Positions 33,933 through 45,339 of a stretch of DNA of 64,000 nucleotides are shown one piece after another. Under the pieces are notes generated by a model that saw only the letters and a program-made list of their open reading frames with translations, was not told where the DNA came from and searched no databases. The position numbers and the translations under genes were made by a program. The DNA lies in contig CM038225.1 in the NCBI GenBank assembly GCA_021442155.1, forward strand, positions 86,130,925 through 86,194,924, read 5' to 3'. Within the stretch, counting starts at the first letter, position 1. Every line of letters begins with the position of its first letter. This DNA comes from Cymbidium sinense. Lineage: Eukaryota; Streptophyta; Magnoliopsida; Asparagales; Orchidaceae.

Positions 33933-34006
33933 AAGGGCGCTCAATAGGTGTGGTGTGACTGACAAAGAACACCACACGTATTGATGTTGACTGAAATGAT
34001 CAACAA
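33933..34006 (-). promoter_or_regulatory. pre-LTR stem-loop before LTR4
   Basis: GTGTGGTG (33948-33955) and CACCACAC (33970-33977) form a perfect eight-base stem directly outside the LTR. The flank CTATTGAGCGCCCTT abuts TGTTGACC on the minus strand. Equivalent sequences precede LTR3 and LTR6. No polypurine run is present. Confidence 0.6.
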
Positions 34007-36550
34007 CACCGAACGATCAGAAGCACTAACAGAGATGATCTACTCCTAAACTGAGGTGTAGAAGGAATCCAAAGCTTAGTACAATGTGGCTGTACTTATG
34101 TCACAGACATAAGAGAGGGAAGGAGGAATCAACTAGGGATAGAGTATGTGAACATTCCATTGGTAAGAGTCCAAGTCATCCTTAAGGGGATGAGAGGTTT
34201 GATTTAATTCTCACTAGGGAGAGAAGTCAATTTGATTCAATTTATTTTGTTGGTTTAATTTGTTCAAGTTCCACTTGGGAAGAGGGTTGAATTTATTTAG
34301 TTTTGACTCCACTGGGGGAGGTTGGTTGATTTGTTTTAGATTCTTAAGTTTTGGATTTTGGATTCTATTAGTTTGTGATGGGTTGTACCGAGGGCCATGA
34401 ACTAGCTTAGTTTACCAATCCAAAGGAGTAGTCTGCACATAATAGGACTTATCTGACCAGAGGAGTTGCCTTTCGCTTTGTAATGATTAATTCTAGAGAA
34501 GAAAGCTAGGGGACTCACATCTTCCACTACAAAAGACCATTGGGGTGATCGATTACTTTGGGAAACAAATTGAACACGAAGCTAGGGCTGATTATTGAGT
34601 GAATACTGCTGGGGGACTTAGATTAGCTCAAAGATAGTTAAAGATTAATTTTATTTTTAGATTTATTTTGATGGATTCTGTTGGTTTGCGATGGATCACA
34701 CTGAGAAGGGGCTTATATTAGCCTAGACCTATCTTAAATTTACTGAACTAAAGTGAGTAGCTTCTCGGCCGATGGGAGAACTATCTGACCAAAGAAGTGC
34801 CTTTCGGTTTGCAATGATCAATTCAAGGGAAGAAAGCTCAGGGACTCACATCTTCCACTACAAAAGACCACTGGGGTGATCGGTTGCTTTGGGCAATAAA
34901 TTATACTCGACCTAGGGCTGCCGGTTGGTTTATGACAATCATGCTAGAAAGAATGCGTCATAGCCTTAAATCTTCAAAAGAAGAATTACTGCTGGAGCAA
35001 CCTGCCTATGGCAAGACCGATTGAAGCCGACCTAAGGGCAACTACGGAGTGAGTGCGAACTCTAAGATTTATCTCAACTCAGGTAGTCAGGAAATTCCTA
35101 TAGAAAGTTTGGTTGACATTGCCTTAAAGATAGAATGCTTGCTTGGAAAAATGGGCCCTTTGGGGGCTCGAATTCCTAATCCACATGAGAATTAATTTGT
35201 TTTTTTGTTTAGTTTATTTTATCGTGGACCCTGTTGGTTTGCGAGGGATCAAACTGAGAAGTAGCTTAAATCATCCTAGACCTATCTCAGATTTACAAAA
35301 ATAAGGGGGGAATCCGGGCATCTACTGAACAAATTCTCCAACCATAGAAGTGGCTATTAGGAAAGGGGGACTGTCCAATCCAAAAGTAACTCGGGTAGTG
35401 TCTAAATAGGGTTGCAAAAGACATGATCCAAATAAAGTGCTCGCAAGGAGAGGGGTCACTAAGGCTTTATCCCAAACCTTGGAGAAGATGACATGGCTAG
35501 TCATATATCGAATAGCTATTCAGTGTCTAACTCAAGGAGAAAGCATGGGAACTCACATCTACTAAGAGTGGTGTACACTGGTGAGTCATTGTCGATAGCA
35601 AACATCAACCAACCAAAGGTGTCCAGCGATAATCATTAGGAAAAGCTTGGGGACTTCCTATACGAACCGACGGGATAGTCTATCTTTGGATCGACAGGTG
35701 TCATCCGACCTAGGGTGACTACTGAGTGAATGCGATTAGGGGACTTATATCAGCTCAAGCGTAGTCAAGAGGAAAGGAGCTTCTGGGGGACTTATCCTAA
35801 AACTCAAATATACTTAACCTAGTTAGCGTATGATGGCTAGTTCAAGAAGAAAGCTCAGGGATTCATGTCTTCTTAAATAAAGTCAACATGAGGTAGCTTA
35901 CTGGCTACACAGTGAAGCCTACCAAACTAACAAGGCACTCATTGGTTTGAAATGATCAAGACAAGAAGAAAGTGCGGGGTCTCACATCCACCTGACGAAT
36001 GACCACCGGGGTGATAGGCTAACGAGGTAGCTTGTAGACCCAACCTAGAGTAGCTAATGAGTGAGTGCCACAAGGGGCTTGCTTCCGCATCAAAATAGCC
36101 TAAGACAAAAGATTTGTGTTTGTTATTGTGCATGTGTTAAAAGAGAATAGGATGCCTCTCTGTTTCTCTTATGCCTACCCTAAATACACTTGGGGAATTT
36201 GGTAAAATGGTACCACAAATGGTAGTTGCGATTCCCATCAAGAAAGGATGTCACTTGAGTTCTCTTACACCTAACTTAGTTTCACTAGTCAAAATAGGAT
36301 GCCTCTTGGGTTTTCTCATACCTATTATAGTAGCACCAGAGAAATGTGTTCATGTTGTGGAGAAGGGTAGAATTCCTCTTGGGTTCTCTTACTTTTAACC
36401 TAAACACGTCGTGGCAGATCCGTAAGACAAGCAAATAACACTTCATAAGAAGAGAAGATTTTGATGAATTAGAATGAAATTTTTGTTGATTGATAGAACT
36501 ATTTATCAAATATGATTTTTATGGATAATTTTTCTTCAAATAGAGCCCAA
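34007..36550 (-). repeat. 3' untranslated repeats of the minus element
   Basis: This 2.5 kb between the integrase end and LTR4 is a string of diverged units of about 300-450 bases. Landmarks on the plus strand: GTTGGTTTGCGA or GCGATGGATC (34374, 34684, 35230), GAAGAAAGCT.AGGGACTCACATCTTCC (34498, 34817, 35842, 35958), ACCACTGGGGTGATCGGTT-like (34540, 34868, 35990), GACCTAGGGCTGCC (34910), CCTAGACCTATCTCA (34720, 35275). Near LTR4 are small hairpins (34208-34225, 34269-34281, 34307-34320). The plus element has the corresponding arrays at 60230-62480. No conserved frame is seen. Confidence 0.8.
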
Positions 36551-36559
36551 TAAGAAATA

Positions 36560-37520
36560 TTGAGTGTTCCCCTTACAATCAATGTCGAATATGATCCTCC
36601 TTTGTAGGCCTTCTCTATGGCATAGGGGCCTTCTCAAGTGGGTTCAAACTTGCCTCCCATCTTTGAACGTGCAACAATTGGTCTCCTTAGGACTAACATA
36701 ACTTCTCCTACTTAGAAAGACCTAGGGTAGACCAGCTTGTTGTGAGCTTGAATCATTTTCGCCTTGTATAACTCAAGGTTCTAGCATGCCCGTAAGCATT
36801 TCTCCTACAAACCTTTGAGCTCTTCTAACTGCAACTTTGCATTCTGCTCTATATAGATTTGACTACCCATTGCTATCCTTAATGATGGAAGTTGAACTTC
36901 TAATGATAGAATGCAACTAAACTAAGGAAAATAGAGTAGACTGAGTAGAGTGTGTGGTGGTAGGCTCACAATGCTTCAACCAAATGCTCATTCTACTATC
37001 TCTTGTTGTCATCCAATGTCTTCTTCAATATCTGGATGAGAGTTTTATTGAATACTTCTATTAAGCTCTTTGCTCTTGGGTAGTAGATAGTGGAGTATCT
37101 CCAATCTATACCATGCCTTTTGGCGAAGCTATTAATCTTGGTGCTTTTGAATGTAGTACCATTATCGGATATAATTCGTCGAGGCACAACCTATATACGA
37201 TATGGTTCCTAAAAAATTGGAGCACATGCTGAGCTGTGACCTCTCTGAGTGGGATTGCCTCTGCCCACTTGAAAAAGTAGTCAACAACAGCTAAGATGAA
37301 TCAGTGCCCCTTAGAAGAAGATCAATTAGACCTACAATGTCAGTACCCCAACAATTGAATGGCCACAAGGCCAATGTAGGATGTAGAATGTTGGGTGTTT
37401 CATGTAGGACCACACCATGTTCTTGACACTGATGACATTTCCTAGCCACGTTCATATAGTTTGTAATCATCAAAGGCCAGTAATATCCTAGTCTCTTAAT
37501 CTTGGCTTTCATCTTTGGAT
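36560..37520 (-). pseudogene. integrase of the minus element (broken)
   Basis: The protein would insert the cDNA into host DNA. Reading leftward: the zinc-finger end CHQCQEHG and the conserved HPTLALWPFNCWGTDIVG (in the frame 37512-37291; first catalytic Asp in GTDIVG), then IISDNGTTF with the second Asp and EVFNKTL with the Glu (frame 37187-36996), so the DDE triad is visible. The C-terminal part (about 36880-36560) contains KMIQAHNKLV, a VGEVMLVLRRPIV string and the WEGPYAIEKAYKGGSY-like end, with in-frame stops. Neighbouring frames shift several times. No chromodomain is visible, in keeping with Tat-type elements. Family assignment is secure; function is lost. Confidence 0.93.
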
Positions 37521-37799
37521 TGGATTGATGTGCTCTGCATAGACCTAAATGTACCTCATATATATAATACCATAGGATTTGTGTTTATCTAAACAACGTA
37601 CCCACATTTGGTCATAGGATCGTGCAGGTGTCATCAACGAGCTAGGAGAGAGAGATCTCTATTTCACCGTGGGCTTGTGACTTTTCTTGAGGTAGTTTGT
37701 TTTAAGTAGTCTATGAATGGTTACCTCCACCTAGCTCTCATCCTTTGGAAATGACAACCTCCCCTTCAAGAGAAAGTCTCTCGATGAGTTCAACATTAA

Positions 37800-38290
37800 T
37801 AAGGGTGAGAACTTTTCTATTTTATACCCTTATTGACATGGACTCATCTTCCAGATATGCCAATTCCTTAGCAAGTTTGGCCAAAGCATCTATTATTGCA
37901 TTTTCTCCATGGAGGACCTTGTAGATGGTGACCTCAGCGATTTGGGCCAACAGCTTCATTGTGTACTCGTGGTAATGACAAAGCTTGGGCTTGAGATCCT
38001 TGTAGGATCTAACAATCTCGTTGATGACCAGCTGAGAATCCCCCTAGATGTTGATGCCTTTGACACAAATGGTGATGACTAACTCCAGACCAAAAATTAA
38101 AGCTTCATACTCAGCTTTATTGTTGGTGCAGAGATTGAAAAGATAGTATGAGAATCTCATCACATTGTAATTTGGAGTTAGGAGAACTATTCCTACCCCT
38201 GCTTTTCTTGGAAGGGTAGATCATGGTGCTTCCCCTTTATGAAAAGAAGCTGTACCATCAAAATACATCTCCCATCAGTCCAACCTCCTA
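37800..38290 (-). pseudogene. RNase H of the minus element (broken)
   Basis: Translated leftward this contains MYFDGTASFHKGEAP (first catalytic Asp), KAGVGIVLLTPNYNVMRFS, the family signature TNNKAEYEALIFGLELVI (catalytic Glu), GDSQLVINEIV (second Asp) and NAIIDALAKLA (third Asp). Stops interrupt it after GEAP and before GDSQ. The enzyme would degrade the RNA of the RNA-DNA hybrid. It lies between RT and the integrase, as in gypsy elements. The four acidic positions survive although the frame does not. Confidence 0.9.
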
Positions 38291-38589
38291 AGTTCATGAT
38301 TTGTCAACAGGGAGGTCATCACTAAGCAGAGAATCAGCATGAAGTGGGTGTACTGCTAAGAAATCTGCTAGTGCTTGACATTTTACTGCACGGAGGGGAA
38401 AATGTGATATCAAACTATGAGAGGATCATGGACCAACGTGCAAAACATTCAGATAACATTAGCCGTGTCATGAGATACTGTAATGGATTGGTTCTGGAAA
38501 TCAAGTTCACCTTATGAGAAAACATATAGTGTCATAGCTTTTGAGATGCGAAGATCAAACCAGGCAATATTTTTTAATAGGTGGGCAGT

Positions 38590-39440
38590 TTGCTTCAGCA
38601 GGAATCAGATGATGGATGACATAGTAGACTTCTCTGCTTCCCTTCATCATTGGCTTGGGCCAACAAGGCAGGGAGCCCATTCAAGCAGATGATGAGTGGC
38701 CTGCCTAGGATAAGGGCTGCTAGAACTGGCGGCTTCACCAAACATTGCTTGATATTTTCAAAGGCATGCTGGCACTTATCATCCCACTTGAACTTGTCAT
38801 CCTTTTTGACAAGTGTTGAGAATGTCTTGCATCTTCCTGATATGTTGGAGATAAAGCATCTTAGATACGGCAACCCATCCTTGGAACGATTTGAGTTATG
38901 TTAGACTTTTAGGAGGTGGCATTTCTAAGATAGCTATAATTTTTTTAGGATCTATTTCTATTCCCCGGTGTCGAATAATAAAACCAAGAAACTTCATTGA
39001 AGCTACTCTGAATGCACACTTCAGGGGGTTCATTTTGAGGTTATATTGTCTTAACCATTCAAAAACTACTCTCAAGTCAAAGAGATGGTCTTCCTTTTCT
39101 CTACTATTGACTACTAGATCATCAATGAAGCACTCAACCTGATGATGGATGAGTTCGTTGAAGATCTGAGTCATGGCCCATTGGTATGTAGCACCAGCAT
39201 TTTTATGGCTTAAAGGCATGACCCTATAATAATAGATTTCGATCGGGGTTTGAAAAATAGTGTTTCTTTCATCTTCAGGGGACATCTTGATTTTGTTATT
39301 GCTAGATGACCCATCCATGAAAGAGAGCACTACATGAGATGAGGCGATGTTCACCATTAGTTCTAGTATATGAAGAGAAAACTCACCCTCAGGACATGCC
39401 TTATTTAAGTCCCAAAATTAATGAATTTGGTGTTTTTCTT
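38590..39440 (-). pseudogene. reverse transcriptase core of the minus element (broken)
   Basis: The frame 39357-38896 carries the fingers and palm: LSFMDGSSSNNKIKMSPEDE, TIFQTPIEIYYYRVMPLSHK, AGATYQWAMTQIF, then the catalytic box FIDDLVV (Y[VI]DD in most relatives; both Asp kept), PLKCAFRV and FLGFIIRHRGIEIDPKKI. The preceding part, with DLNKACPEGEF, continues to about 39440 in another frame. The thumb and connection (38873-38595) hold RCFISNISGRCKTFSTLVKK, KFKWDDKCQHAFENIKQ and KPPVLAALILGRPLI. Sequence order is that of Ty3/gypsy. Frameshifts separate the pieces, so no active enzyme results. Confidence 0.96.
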
Positions 39441-39443
39441 CTT

Positions 39444-40182
39444 CTACACAGGCAACTGTAGGGTATTTTTCTTCCTCGATGAAACCAAAGAATGACCGTT
39501 GTTGATTTCTAATCGCATGCATCTAGGAGCTTGCTTGATAGGGTTAACGTTAGGGTCTATTGCCAATTTGTGGACTGCTATGTCAGAAGATAATCTAGGC
39601 ATATCTTCATAACTCCATGCAAAGTAGTCCTTAAATTCAGTCAATAGCCTAACTAAGTCATTGGTTTCTTCTTCATTCAGCAACGAACTGATGGATGTCA
39701 AGCATGAATTTTTTTCTATCTCAAGGTTAATTTCTTTAAGCTTGTCAATTGTTGAATGGATTTTTTGTACGAATTCTGGAGGTGCATCCTTGATTTGAAG
39801 ATCCTCTAGATCATCTGAGTTTCTAAGCACACATCCTCATAAGAGTTGGTTTGGTGTGAAGAAAACCTATGAGACTCTAGATGGTTGGTAACAACTAAAC
39901 AGCAATCTTCATCATCGATTGGACTCACTGTATGAAATCTAGTCCTGATTTTGATTGTGCTCCCCTGCCTGTATTGTTCCATAGCTTCTCAAAATACTCT
40001 GACTTGTGCCTAGACCATGTATGAGGAACCAAACCTTTTTGTATAAGATTATAAACACAAGGAGAATACAATTCAAATGGTAATTCCATTAATTCTTTAG
40101 CTAAACTCTTCTTAAGTTCTACATCATCTTCAAGACTTGAGAAGGATGAACCCAAAAAGAATCTCTTCGGCTTCACATCCAT
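39444..40182 (-). pseudogene. pre-RT segment of pol, minus element
   Basis: Frame 39830-39444 contains LLNEEETNDLVRLLTEFKDY, FAWSYEDMPRLSSDIAVHKL and NPIKQAPRCMRLEI, the stretch that precedes RT in Tat-group elements (FAWSYEDMPGLD..IAVHKL type). Frame 40182-39925 (FELYSPCVYNLIQKGLVPHT) is the more variable linker. The plus element has the same segments at 58320-58990 (EFKDYLTWSYEEM, AVHKLAIEPSAKSIKQAPR). The position between PR and RT agrees. Confidence 0.88.
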
Positions 40183-40199
40183 GGAAGACTTAGGGGCTT

Positions 40200-40760
40200 C
40201 CTTAATCTACTAAACTTTCAGCTTTCTGAGAAAAAAGTGAGGTTAGAGCTGAGGTTCCCAGTTGCTGCCTAATAGTCTCACATAAACATGATTTGAATAC
40301 TTTGCTTTGATTGGAGGCTTGGTCTTCGTCGATGCTTGGATCGAAAGTCACCCCCAATGGAACCCACTAGAGGGGTTGGCTGGTATGATCACATTAGACT
40401 TGCCCTCCAAGCTAGATTCCAAATCTATGTGAATAATAAGGGTACTCCTATGAAATAGAACATATCCCTTGTTGGTTGATGGCCAACCAGGGGGTCTTCC
40501 ACCTCTAGAATCGGATTCTGCCTCTACCTCTACCTCTGGAGGTCGAGTCATTTTACCCACATGTCCATATGATGGAATGAACTGTGGATGGAATGTAATG
40601 TGCGGCTCTACTTCTTCTTCAATTTCCCTTTCTTGTTCACTTAGATTTTCATTGTTCTTTTCTTTTTCTTTTGCTCTTTCTTTTTCTTTTGTCTCTTTTT
40701 CTTTTGAATTTGAATTTTGACCAAGTTCACGAGAAAGGGTGTCTTGAGGAAGGTAGTAGG
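40200..40760 (-). pseudogene. protease-RT linker with Lys/Glu-rich tract, minus element
   Basis: On the minus strand 40735-40640 is an almost pure A/G run that would encode a Lys/Glu-rich stretch. It is followed by MTRPPEVEVEAES and PPGWPSTNKGYV in the frame 40560-40348. The plus element keeps the same layout: an A/G-rich run at 57719-57800, then MTRPLPGRERGQFRG and PPYWPSNRRYAY at 57867-58061. Function unknown; a charged linker is the simplest reading. Confidence 0.7.
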
Positions 40761-40799
40761 TTGCATCCTCATATATCTCAACCTCTCTGACTAAAATGG

Positions 40800-41190
40800 C
40801 TTTTCATCTCCTTTGATAAAGTACACAATCCCATCCTTTCTGAACTTGATGCACTGATGGAGGGAGGATGGAATCATCTTATTCTGATGTATCTAAGGTC
40901 TACTGAGCAATGTTGTAAATGAACTATTTAAATCAATTTTGTAAAACTTAGCTTCATTCTTTCAGTCACCTATCTCCAAAGGTAACACTATGGAACCTAA
41001 TGCCCTCTCGCCTTGCTCATTGAATCCTCTCAACATCATTCGATCTCCTTAGAGTGTGGAGATGTTCATCTTGAAGCAAGTAAGAGTCTTTAGACTCATA
41101 GTGTTCACCAATGCACCTAGGTCGATGAAAACTCTGGCTAATCTAAATCTGCCAATATCCACTGTGATGTAGAGGGGACAATTTTGCTCC
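40800..41190 (-). pseudogene. aspartic protease of the minus element (broken)
   Basis: Reading leftward from about 41190: DIGRFRLARVFIDLGALVN, then MSLKTLTCFKMNISTL, MLRGFNEQGERALGSIVLPL, and SSLHQCIKFRKDGIVYFIKG near 40800. It aligns with the plus copy at 57263-57721. Retroelement proteases have a D-T/S-G-A active site; here it reads D-L-G-A (plus copy D-P-G-A), so the second residue is lost in both. Stops occur after NISTL and in the IGD and RP contexts. It would cleave Gag-Pol. Confidence 0.85.
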
Positions 41191-41439
41191 ATGTCCCCTA
41201 GAAGAAGCTCTTCATATGTGAAAGTGATCCCTTAGGATTCTCTAAATAGTGTGCCTCCTCACCAATAGAGGTCAGCTAAGCATATTTCGTTCAAGAAGAG
41301 CCTTGATCGTGACTCCCTCATCTCTTTGGATAAGACAAGGGCATCATATGCTTAGCTTAGATGGCAACTTTCATAGGTGAGAGAGGACATTATAGTCCTT
41401 CTTGGGCTGGTCCTCCATAAGCATATCCAAGGGTGGAGC

Positions 41440-42380
41440 ATCCTATGGAGGGTCTTCTCGATCCTCTGCACCAATGACTTGTTTCCCTCTATCTTGAGGT
41501 ACTGCCCTAGGATGTAGAACCTTGCCACTACAGAGGTTGACTTTGGTGATTTCTTGTGGCAAGCTAGCGAAAGATTCTACTTGCATGTTAGGCTCACCTA
41601 AATCTTCTCCAATGGGACCCTCAGAATCGGATGATTCCAAGTCTATCTCAAGAAGTGAACCCATAGTATTCAGAGTAGGAAAATCCAACTCTAAATTAGA
41701 AAGAGGAATATCAAAATTATTATTATTGTCATTTAGACTTGAGGAGTTATTAGAAATAGATTCAGACAACCCATCAGAAGACAGATATAATTCAAGCTAA
41801 CTTTATTCTTCAATTTCTTGGATTTGATAGGATGTACAAAGTAGAAATCAAGTAAAGTAAGAGGGGTGAGGGATTTGATGCCCTCATCCACCAATACAAG
41901 ATGTCTATTAGAAGAAGAAGAACTAGCTAAAGTAACAATAGATGTGGTAGTAGAATGGACCGGAGGTCGAACTCGTCGGTGGTTGTTATTAGGCTATCTG
42001 GCTAGCATAGGTCGCATCGCTGAGCTCCCCTTTCCTCGAGTTCTGCAACATGCAAACCTTCCTTGATGTTGGAGGTTTGAGTTGACTCAGGCACATACAA
42101 GGAAAGTTTCTTGATCTTTGATAAAATTTTCTTTAAAATTTTGGATAAGGAGATATCCCAACCTTCTTTGGTTTTGAAAGGATCACAAGTATCCCCAAGG
42201 ATTACCCTAATGGAACTGGATGGTTGTTCCACAAGGTATTCCTTCAAGATGACTATAGCACCGATCTTTAAGCTATGTTCAAGCCAGTCCTTAAAAGGTA
42301 AAGCAATCTTCCAAAACCTGGCCTAGAATATAGTGGTAGGGGCAAAAGTTAGGATCATGAATTTTTCCCGCTTCATTCAG
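41440..42380 (-). pseudogene. gag C-terminal part and gag-protease spacer, minus element
   Basis: Around 42350-42250 the minus strand reads DPNFCPYHYILGQVLEDC, the Tat-type C-terminal gag motif (YHxxLGxxxEDC), then EYLVEQPSSSIRVILGDTCD in the frame 42247-42002. The frame 41769-41443 is Asn/Ser/acid-rich (NNSSSLNDNNNNFDIPLSNL) and contains EITKVNLCSGKVLHP and DRGKQVIGAED, matched in the plus copy by KSVNLHSGKVLPP and DKGKQVIGYSE at 56892-57152. This positions it between gag and PR. Broken by stops and frame shifts. Confidence 0.8.
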
Positions 42381-42689
42381 TCTCCTAGGTTTGGGTAGCT
42401 AAAAATCAAGCTTCTTTAAGCAATTCTTAAAGATCTTGCTGATTACCTCCTCTTAATTGAATAAGGCTTATTAAGTTTATCCAAAAGAGTAGGTGGACCA
42501 TAGCTCGGCAGGATATGTGTATTGTTGCTACTAATGATGTGGCTAAGGAGGAGGTGGTGCAGGTCATGGAGGCTATTATGATCGAGGGTGCCTGGTGGTA
42601 GAGGAGGTGGTGAAGGTCGCTAGTGGTTCTCTACCGATGTCTATGGTTTCTTCCCCTTGTCTCCGCCACTATTCTCTATACCTTCTATG

Positions 42690-43330
42690 ACTTTGACTTG
42701 GCAATTGGTCTTGAAAAGGCAATTGTTTGGCCTCTCCTTGTAGATTAGCTACCTTATTGATTAACATCTTATAAGTTTTGATGGTGAAGCCCTTAAGCAT
42801 GAATATGACCGGGTATGAATATTCTGTAGAAGAATTTCAATGATATGCTATTCAAATAACTACCACTCATTTCATACTCAGGTTACTCCATCTGAGAATA
42901 TAGTCAACAAGAGACACATCTAGGTGTTGTTGTGCTACAACGAGATCGGCCACAGTGACCGTTTGTTGAGTTCCAACAATCCTCTTGATAAAGAGTTGCT
43001 CCAACTTAGCAAATGTCTTCACTGAATTGTTAGGAAGTTCAGCGTACCAATCAAAAGCAATGCCTGCCAAGCTACTGACAAAGAGATGGAAGAGTAAAGC
43101 ATCACCACCACCAATGCTGCAACAACTAGCCCTAAAGTGCTCAATATGCTACCTCAGGTTCCCACTACCATCAAAACTCTTGAAAGAAGGTGACAAAACC
43201 CTTAGGATATTGGATTGCATCAAATTCCTCAGGGTAGGGTCTACCTTTTGGAACTGATGATCGTCCTCGGGCTTGAGCCAATGCTTCTTTTAGTTGTTGA
43301 TCCCATAGACTTGGTATCTTTTTCCTATAT
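42690..43330 (-). pseudogene. gag core (retrotransposon gag domain), minus element
   Basis: Gag forms the particle that packages the RNA. From about 43320 leftward: KGRPYPEEFDAIQYPKGFV, SFDGSGN, HIEHFRASC, DALLFHLFVSSLAGIAFDWY, ELPNNSVKTFAKLEQLFIKR, VTVADLVVAQQHLDVSLVDY and ILRWSNLSMK. The run from 43070 to 42867 is one open frame; upstream there is a TGA at a likely Trp position and a frame change. The plus copy holds the same motifs with more damage at 55300-55690. No CCHC knuckle is apparent downstream. Confidence 0.92.
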
Positions 43331-45171
43331 GGAAGTACTATCCACTACCTTCCTATACATGATGGTGCTACCTTGCTCTACTGGAGGTAAAGTTTTGGCT
43401 GTGTCCAAGACATGCACCAACTCTGGCTGATTGGTCTCAACTATAGTAGGATGGACTGCCGGTGTTTGACTCTACAATGCTAAGACTGCTAATAGATCAT
43501 TATGTCTCTTTTCCATCCTATCTATTTTTTCATATTTCTGCTTTATTTATGCTAGGAGGTGTTGGGTCGAGTAGGCTGTGTCTTCCTGCACGGCCTCAGC
43601 ACCTTTCATAGTCTACTACTCTCAAAGGAGGGATCCCTTAGTATCTACTATGCAAACCCCAACTAAGTCTCCCAACAAATCATCTTTATTGGGATCAAAG
43701 CTGACTTTCTCCTCATTAGACTAGTCATATCCTAGGATCTCTTTCTTCTCTATGAAATAATGAGCCATTATATCATCTAGAGAGTGTCAGAACTGGCATA
43801 AATGACTTAAAAACCGGTGATGGGATCACTATCATGTACTGTGGGGCACCGGACCTCCCGTGCTACTGGAGAATCAACCCTGTGAGGGCTATACTCACTT
43901 GAAGAAATACACCCCTAACTATCACTAGATCTGCATAGGGTGACACTCTTAGGAGGCTCTATCATCATGGGCGCAATTAAGCTATCACCTTCTCCCTTAG
44001 TAACTGCTGCAATCATCTCTATGTCCAGCTGCGGTGGTGGTGGTGAAGGGATGACCACTATGCTTCGGGGTTGCCATTCCTTCCTCACCATGACTAGGGC
44101 GGAAGGTCGAGCAGGAGAGCTCAGCCTGCCATAATTGGCAGTGTATATGGAATGAGATCCCTTGGCCATAGCTGGATCACCAATGGGGTCCTCTTCTCCT
44201 TAGATGCAGACTTCATAGCCTTAGGCAGAATGGTAGATGTTGGAACCTGAATAGGTGAAGGTGGACTAGGGTAGAGTGGTGTGGTGGACACCACTCTAGG
44301 ATGAGCGCTCCTGATGTGTAGTCCCCATAAGTAAAATGTTGTATGTATGATCAACGTGGGTAGCACACCAATCAGGAAAATTAATGAGTGTAGAGGCCGC
44401 TGACTGCCGACCAAACCTCCACCTCTCTTGGTTGGTGATATGAACTGAGGTGCGGGCTTCTCTAGATCTCTCTTGTTTAAGATATTTCCCCACGGGTATG
44501 AGATCTCAAATCAAACCGAGTCCTGCACTCGATCGCCCATGCTCCAACCTCGTAGAACTGAATGGAGGCCGACATATGACATCCTACTCTGACTGACTGG
44601 TGGTTGAAACTGAACTGCTAGTTGAGGTGAAGCAGAGATCCTCATAGCATCCTCTCTATTAGACCCAAAGAGAGGATGGAATGAGTTTACTGTAACCAAC
44701 AGGGAAACCAAAGTGGGCAACTCCTTAACAACAGACCGGGTAGCTGCCTCCATCTCCCTAATAATATGGGTGTGGTACCACTTTATCATGCAGTTCTTGT
44801 TCCTCCTTTGAGTCTTAGTGGTGCGAATAGAGTAAGAAGTAGACCCGACCTCAAAAGCAAGGGAGACAACCCCTAGGATCAGGGGAGCCTTCCCCTTGGA
44901 AGGTGCTAATGAGTGGGGGCTAGCCCTAACTAGGGGGCAACACGAACTACGGCGCACAGCATCACTATCACCGTAGTGGGAACCCACTGCCTCTTCCTGA
45001 GGGAACATCAAAATTTGATGGCATGTCAATTCGAATGACCAGCTCCTGTATGGCCACTATGCTCCTACTCATAGTCATGAGGGGAATGCCCTCACAGGTA
45101 ATCCTCGCCCTCTCAAAACCTTGTCCAAAATGAATGAGGTATAGCGAAGGTTGGCGATCTAGTCGATCCAT
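43331..45171 (-). pseudogene. gag N-terminal region, minus element
   Basis: The first plausible Met is at 45171 (MDRLDRQPSLYLIHFGQGFE), followed by ITCEGIPLMTMSRSIVAI. The frame is open to 44968, then changes to 45029-44511 (172 codons, the longest frame in the window). Pro/Ser-rich pieces follow (frame 44414-44121, with SPPSPIQVPTSTILPKA, and 44169-43915, with EWQPRSIVVIPSPPPPQLDI). The Pro-rich part is matched by the plus element at 54370-54640. Only the N-terminal ITCEGIPLMT piece survives near 7370. Function of this extension is unknown; some Ogre elements carry an extra ORF before gag, so a separate ORF1 cannot be excluded. Confidence 0.7.
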
Positions 45172-45339
45172 CCTATGGGAACGGTAAACACATATCTCTA
45201 TGCAGCCATTGCTATCAATTGAAAACTAAAATTGAATTGTAACTGAAACTGATGCTGAACAAAAGTCTACAATATTGAAAATAAACTTGAACCAAATTCC
45301 TGTTGATTTGAATTTTGAATTTTGAATTTTGAATTTGAA

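Noticed and set aside
38483..39142. Plus-strand frames across the RT region (38483-38692, 38650-38904, 38891-39142)
   Set aside because: They are antisense shadows of the minus-strand RT, which has all the family motifs.
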